Part shown: positions 60,253 to 64,000 of the stretch, piece by piece
Layout of the letters: the number at the start of each line of letters is the position of its first letter
Position numbering within the stretch: position 1 is the first letter of the stretch
NCBI RefSeq assembly: GCF_000014685.1
Contig: NC_008321.1
Span: forward strand, 2,663,001 to 2,727,000
Direction: 5' to 3'
Length of the DNA: 64,000 bases
DNA from: Shewanella sp. MR-4
Lineage (GTDB): Bacteria; Pseudomonadota; Gammaproteobacteria; Enterobacterales; Shewanellaceae
Program-made: the position numbers and the translations under genes
Notes under the pieces: model-generated
Seen by the model: only the letters and a program-made list of their open reading frames with translations
Databases searched by the model: none
What the model was told of the DNA's origin: nothing

Positions 60253-60660
60253 ATGTCGTTATTACGGTTAATTTTCAATATTGCTTGGTTTGTCCTTGGC
60301 GGATTTGTGATGGGTCTTGCCTGGTGGCTTGCGGGAATTTTGTGTTTTATCAGTATTATCGGTATTCCCTTCGGCAGAGCTTGTTTTGTTATTGGTGAAT
60401 TAACCTTTTGGCCCTTTGGGCAGGAGCAAATGAATCGCCGCCATTTAACCGGACGTGAGGATTTAGGCACTGGCGCCTTCGGTATGGTCGGCAATATTAT
60501 TTGGTTCTTGCTGTTTGGGATTTGGTTGACCATAGGTCATTTGGCCCATGCCCTCGCCTGCTTTGTGACGATTATTGGTATCCCCTTCGGGATCCAACAT
60601 ATCAAGCTGGCGCTATTAAGCCTGACACCGATTGGGCAAACCATTGTAGCGAAAGCGTAA
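60253..60660 (+). CDS. yccF: YccF-family inner-membrane protein
   Basis: 135 residues from ATG 60253 with AAGGAG 6 bases upstream; the frame opens earlier but without a start signal. Two repeats of the YccF domain are visible: LIFNIAWFVLGGFVMGLAWWLAGILCFISIIGIPFGRACF and MVGNIIWFLLFGIWLTIGHLAHALACFVTIIGIPFGIQHI, four membrane segments in all, each with IIGIPFG. Function unknown. It ends in a short duplicated GCGAAAGCGTAA (60649-60660 and 60671-60682). Confidence 0.9.
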   Translation: MSLLRLIFNIAWFVLGGFVMGLAWWLAGILCFISIIGIPFGRACFVIGELTFWPFGQEQMNRRHLTGREDLGTGAFGMVGNIIWFLLFGIWLTIGHLAHALACFVTIIGIPFGIQHIKLALLSLTPIGQTIVAKA

Positions 60661-60748
60661 TAACCATAGTCGCGAAAGCGTAACTGGTGTCACTCAGCAC
60701 GACTCAGCGTCTTTGGGTAGTGCTAATGAATCGTTTGGAAGTACAGCA

Positions 60749-61585
60749 CTAACCTTGCCTCATGACTAATCTTGTCTCATGAAAGTCCGTTTCCTCATCG
60801 AGCAAGTCACCACAATCAGCGAAAGGCTCACTGGCTTCCCCTAGGGGTGGACTGATGATTTCAAAGAGATAATGCGCCAGTTTAGCAGGAGCATCTATAG
60901 TGATGTCGTGGCCACAATAGGCTAAGACAACTAAATCAACCTTAAAATGCTGTGCCAGCGCCCTGCTGGTTTGAATATTCACTAACGCATCCCGATCACC
61001 CGCTAAAATACTCACGGGCACAGGCAAAAACATAGAACATTCATAGCGAAATGCTGCCCACAATTGCCTGCAACCGTTGATAAACGTCGGGCTCGCCTCT
61101 TGCCGATATTGGCTCCAGCGTGCAATCAAGACCCTATCACGTCGATGTCGAAAACTGGTTAAGCGGACAATAGTGGATTCGATAGGATGAAGCTGTCGTC
61201 CTCGGCAACGTTTAACCAAGGCACTCAGCGCATTCAATAAGTTAAATCTATGATACCAAGGCGATAAATTAGCGGCGCTGCTATTAAGCACAAACACATG
61301 CTTTACCTGCCAAGGGCGTTGCTTGGCCATTTCTATCGCTAACATGCCGCCCATCGATAAACCGAGCAGATAAAAAGCTTGTCCCGCTAGGCTTGCATCC
61401 AGTTGCAGCCACACAGAGCTGGCATATTCGGCGATGGTCAAAGGACTGGTTTGACGATTAAGGATCCCATTGCCGGGTAAATCGGGCGTCACGACAGTGC
61501 AGCCCCGTTGCCTTAACCTCTGATCAAAGCCATTCCAATGGCGTTGATCCCGCATTAAGCCCCTGAGTAATACCCAAGTCGTCAT
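60749..61585 (-). CDS. Alpha/beta hydrolase
   Basis: 278 residues from ATG 61585, which shares one base with the stop of the upstream peptidase gene (TGATG). WVLLRGLMRDQRHW replaces the usual HG oxyanion motif with RG; LPGNG follows; nucleophile elbow GLSMGG (Ser about 88); late Asp in AGDRDALV and His in GHDI. The translational coupling with the M14-type gene suggests a joint catabolic step. Substrate unknown. Confidence 0.85.
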   Translation of the reverse strand: MTTWVLLRGLMRDQRHWNGFDQRLRQRGCTVVTPDLPGNGILNRQTSPLTIAEYASSVWLQLDASLAGQAFYLLGLSMGGMLAIEMAKQRPWQVKHVFVLNSSAANLSPWYHRFNLLNALSALVKRCRGRQLHPIESTIVRLTSFRHRRDRVLIARWSQYRQEASPTFINGCRQLWAAFRYECSMFLPVPVSILAGDRDALVNIQTSRALAQHFKVDLVVLAYCGHDITIDAPAKLAHYLFEIISPPLGEASEPFADCGDLLDEETDFHETRLVMRQG

Positions 61586-62625
61586 CACAAGTTCTCCCGA
61601 TACCAAAATTGCTGTGCACTCAGTGCCAATTGTGTGAGATGTTCAGGCGTCAGTCCTTCTAGTTCTCGTGCGTACGCCGCCTCCATCAAGAACTGCATCA
61701 GTACTGTGTGCCGACGTAAAATTCTGTGGTGCCTGTGTGTTTTTTGCGGATTAAAAAAGCCCGCAAAATTGAAGATTTGCCTTGGATTTTTCTTAATCCA
61801 TGCCCATGACCCCATCTCTAAGGTCAAAGGTAAAAAGGGAATGTTCGCTTGAGGATCCTGGGTATGATGCTGGCGGTACAAGTAATCCCAAATATCGCCG
61901 TGGGTGCGATAAAACTGGCTCTGGGGGGCAAGTCGATAATGACCATGGTGGGGATAACTGGCTTCAAACAATTGTTTTAAGTGGAAAATAAAATGAGCGT
62001 TTTCAAAGGATGCGCGTGTATGGGCATAGGGAAACCAAATATGATCCGTCAAACCAAAGCCGGAATGCGCATCGAGGGAAATCAGACTAGTGCTTTGTTT
62101 GAGCAGTTGTTGCACATAGGCCACCAGCCCCGCAGTTTCAAGCTCCATGCCGCCAAGGCCACGAAACCAAGGCAGCTTAGAGGATAACCGCTGCCCGCCC
62201 ACCATAAAAGAGACTTTTTCCCGGGACTCTATCGGCGCGTTACGCATCAAGTCGACCTGATTTCCATTACCACGGCTCCCCAGCAACAAACCGACAGGAT
62301 TCACCACAGGTACAAAGGCTAAGCGAATGTCCGTTAATAACTGTTGTAGGTGTTTGTCCCACGCAAGGCGCTGCAACAGACTGTTAAGTAAGGCCAAAAC
62401 CACCTGAGAACCAATCCGCTCCACCCCATGCACACCACCAACAAATAACACAGTTGGACAAGGTCTATCGGTCACCCCTAACTCAATGCTGTAGAGTGGG
62501 AAATGTTGGTGCCGAAATGGTATATCAGCGAGTACCTGATATTTCAGCTTAAGATAATGAGTATCAATGAGTTGCGATAAGGTATCTAACTCAAAAGGAA
62601 TGTTTTCGAAGGGAGTGTTCTTCAT
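61585..62625 (-). CDS. M14-family zinc carboxypeptidase-like protein
   Basis: 346 residues, no signal peptide. Zinc and substrate residues of the M14 fold are visible in order: GGVHGVERIG (His and Glu ligands in HxxE), NPVG..., QVDLMRNAP (Asn/Arg substrate contacts), SLDAHSGFG (third ligand His) and LPLTLEMGSWAW (catalytic Glu). These fit the succinylglutamate-desuccinylase/aspartoacylase-like side of the family as well as peptidases, so amide hydrolase is the safe call. It is followed directly by an overlapping alpha/beta hydrolase gene. Confidence 0.85.
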   Translation of the reverse strand: MKNTPFENIPFELDTLSQLIDTHYLKLKYQVLADIPFRHQHFPLYSIELGVTDRPCPTVLFVGGVHGVERIGSQVVLALLNSLLQRLAWDKHLQQLLTDIRLAFVPVVNPVGLLLGSRGNGNQVDLMRNAPIESREKVSFMVGGQRLSSKLPWFRGLGGMELETAGLVAYVQQLLKQSTSLISLDAHSGFGLTDHIWFPYAHTRASFENAHFIFHLKQLFEASYPHHGHYRLAPQSQFYRTHGDIWDYLYRQHHTQDPQANIPFLPLTLEMGSWAWIKKNPRQIFNFAGFFNPQKTHRHHRILRRHTVLMQFLMEAAYARELEGLTPEHLTQLALSAQQFWYRENL

Positions 62626-62730
62626 ACCATCCTAGAAAATGAAATGAGCACCGACTCATAGCCTTAGGACAATATTAATAACGAACCACGACAAATTTAT
62701 GACAACAGATTAAGCGAAAACCGGCGTGAT

Positions 62731-63483
62731 TTAGCGGAGGGAAGCTTCTTCATGAAACAATAATTCCCCCATAATGCTTTCAATATCTAATTGAGCTAAG
62801 CCTTGGTCGAAAACATCCCGCCAATGCCGCCCCTCCTCCGTATTGCGAAACGCAACATACAACTGTTTGTTAGCAAGCAGTTGTTTATTCACCTGTAATT
62901 TATCCGCCAATGGCTGCAAATGAGGTTGCTTTAACAGGAAATAGAGTACGTTGACATCAATCACTGCGCCATCGATGCGACCAGCTGCCACCTTCTTGAT
63001 GTTTTGTTCATCGGAGGTCACGGCTTCGACTGGTTGACTCCCTGAAGCAATCATCAGATCCAGCGAATCTGTGTTCACATAGTCTTTTACGACGCCTAAG
63101 GTATAGCGATTTAAATCGGTTAAATAGTGCCAACTTATGGGGTGAGATTTTTGCTCAACAAGACCTAATGGACTGATCCCTATTGGTTTTGAAAAAACAA
63201 ACTTATCTGTTTCAAAATAATATTCAGGAAAATAGCCAATGTAATCAGAACTTGGCATGGCCGCTAACTTAATCGCCCTGCTCCAAGGATAAAAATCTAC
63301 TAGAAGTTGTTGCTCCATGCGCGCAAAGGCGGCTTGGGCAACAGCAACACTGGCACCTTGTTGTGCCAGTTGCTGACCAGAATAAGGGGGCCACAGTAAA
63401 GACGTGAGCTTTAGCGTGTCTGCAAAGACTGTATTAGCCATGCTTAACAGGCAACAGAGCATCAGTGGGTACCAACGATTCAT
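62731..63483 (-). CDS. Periplasmic solute-binding protein (SBP_bac_3 family)
   Basis: 250 residues. A signal peptide (MNRWYPLMLCCLLSMANTVFA) is followed by the type-3 binding fold: LTSLLWPPYSGQQLAQQGASVAVAQAAFAR, DFYPWSRAIKLA, a domain crossing at about 100-120, LGVVKDYVNTDSLD, AAGRIDGAVIDVNVLYFLL. No permease or ATPase gene is adjacent, so it may be a stand-alone sensor-like or orphan binding protein, as is common in Shewanella. GAGGGAGGTG precedes ATG. Confidence 0.87.
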   Translation of the reverse strand: MNRWYPLMLCCLLSMANTVFADTLKLTSLLWPPYSGQQLAQQGASVAVAQAAFARMEQQLLVDFYPWSRAIKLAAMPSSDYIGYFPEYYFETDKFVFSKPIGISPLGLVEQKSHPISWHYLTDLNRYTLGVVKDYVNTDSLDLMIASGSQPVEAVTSDEQNIKKVAAGRIDGAVIDVNVLYFLLKQPHLQPLADKLQVNKQLLANKQLYVAFRNTEEGRHWRDVFDQGLAQLDIESIMGELLFHEEASLR

Positions 63484-63733
63484 AACACCTCCCTCAAAAA
63501 CTCATCTGTTTAATGGCTTGAAAAACAAACAATTCATCACTTGATCATCGGTTGAACTCTTTTCAGTATAATCAGCCATGCCTCAAGGTACAGTGAATAT
63601 TTGTTACATACTTTAGCCGATAGAAATCTAGCTAAGGGAGAAATGATAGGAGTACACTGAGTTAATATTGCCACTGGTTGTACACCATTTGCGGCAGTAC
63701 TGGTTCATTAGATAAAACCTTTGGGAGCGTCCT

Positions 63734-64000
63734 ATGCCGATTTCCTTCAAAGACAATAAGTTAATATTTGCTCATCCCGCGATAAACCGAACAGTCATCA
63801 CAGTGTTAGGTGCATGTTTTACCTTAGTCGGCGGGATTTTCTTACTCTTACCTGGGCCAGGATTGCTCTTTATCCTTATCGGATTAACCCTCTTGAGCAC
63901 CCAATATCCTTGGGCGAAACGTTGGTTGCGCTTAAGCCAGCGTCAATTAAGCAAGAGTGCGGCTTGGCTCGACAATCAAATTCGGCATTACCGACGTTAA
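63734..64000 (+). CDS. PGPGW-family transmembrane protein
   Basis: 88 residues; the stop codon is the last three bases of the window. Two membrane segments (TVITVLGACFTLVGGIFLLLPGPGLLFILIGLTLL) with the family PGPG motif between them, followed by a basic amphipathic tail WAKRWLRLSQRQLSKSAAWLDNQIRHYRR. Family function is unknown. GGGAG lies 7 bases before ATG. Confidence 0.88.
   Translation: MPISFKDNKLIFAHPAINRTVITVLGACFTLVGGIFLLLPGPGLLFILIGLTLLSTQYPWAKRWLRLSQRQLSKSAAWLDNQIRHYRR

Overview
The window is a chromosomal segment of a gammaproteobacterium, almost certainly a Shewanella. The evidence is the gene order nadE - gsk - hemH - adk - cnoX(ybbN) - htpG - recR - ybaB - dnaX - apt - ybaN, a very long dnaX, and lineage-type hypothetical genes (DUF3389-like, DUF2750-like). 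The genus call rests on recognised protein sequences and gene order, not on a database search.

Layout. (1) 1-3789: the 3' part of narG followed by narH, narJ and narI, a membrane-bound respiratory nitrate reductase operon ending in a clear terminator. (2) 3950-18615: an AT-rich accessory block. It holds a decayed GGDEF gene, an HTH regulator with a C-terminal cysteine cluster, a chaperone-usher fimbrial operon (major pilin, chaperone, usher, tip adhesin), two orphan tip-adhesin genes, and two small genes that are or resemble EAL-domain proteins. Two decayed IS3-family copies bracket the main operon, and the second is split by an intact IS10-like element with a perfect 9-bp target duplication. 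The usher and tip-adhesin genes carry G8 and G9 tracts, which suggests on/off phase variation. (3) 18894-18970: tRNA-Pro(GGG). (4) 19324-37259: a diguanylate cyclase, a hydrolase, then the minus-strand housekeeping run nadE to ybaN. htpG has a textbook sigma-32 promoter. dnaX encodes a tau subunit of about 1071 residues with an in-frame A9 slippery run that would make a gamma-like product of 411 residues. A 40-residue membrane protein gene with a CRP/FNR-like site lies just beyond ybaN. (5) 37416-39561: a bufferin/Hvf-type RiPP operon: a secreted precursor with four EGKCG repeats, a DUF692 (MNIO) modifying enzyme and its DUF2063 partner, probably for copper sequestration. (6) 39821-56304: dusC, a DksA/TraR-like gene, a 244-bp MITE-like element, a TonB-dependent receptor, a 5'-nucleotidase-type lipoprotein, esterase, M1 aminopeptidase, slyD, lytic transglycosylase, cheV, a methyltransferase and a Lon-N domain protein. 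(7) 56426-57782: an ECF sigma factor and its ChrR-type zinc anti-sigma factor. (8) 58307-64000: small hypothetical genes, a PLP-dependent deaminase-like enzyme, yccF, a hydrolase/M14 peptidase pair, a periplasmic solute-binding protein and a PGPGW membrane protein.

How the parts work together. The accessory block looks like a surface-adhesion module whose expression could be set by replication slippage in the usher and tip genes, with c-di-GMP-type regulators beside each orphan adhesin. The most system-like finding outside it is the RiPP operon. Its precursor is separated from its enzymes by an attenuator-like hairpin, and a remnant of the same MITE family found at 41289-41532 lies in the same gap.
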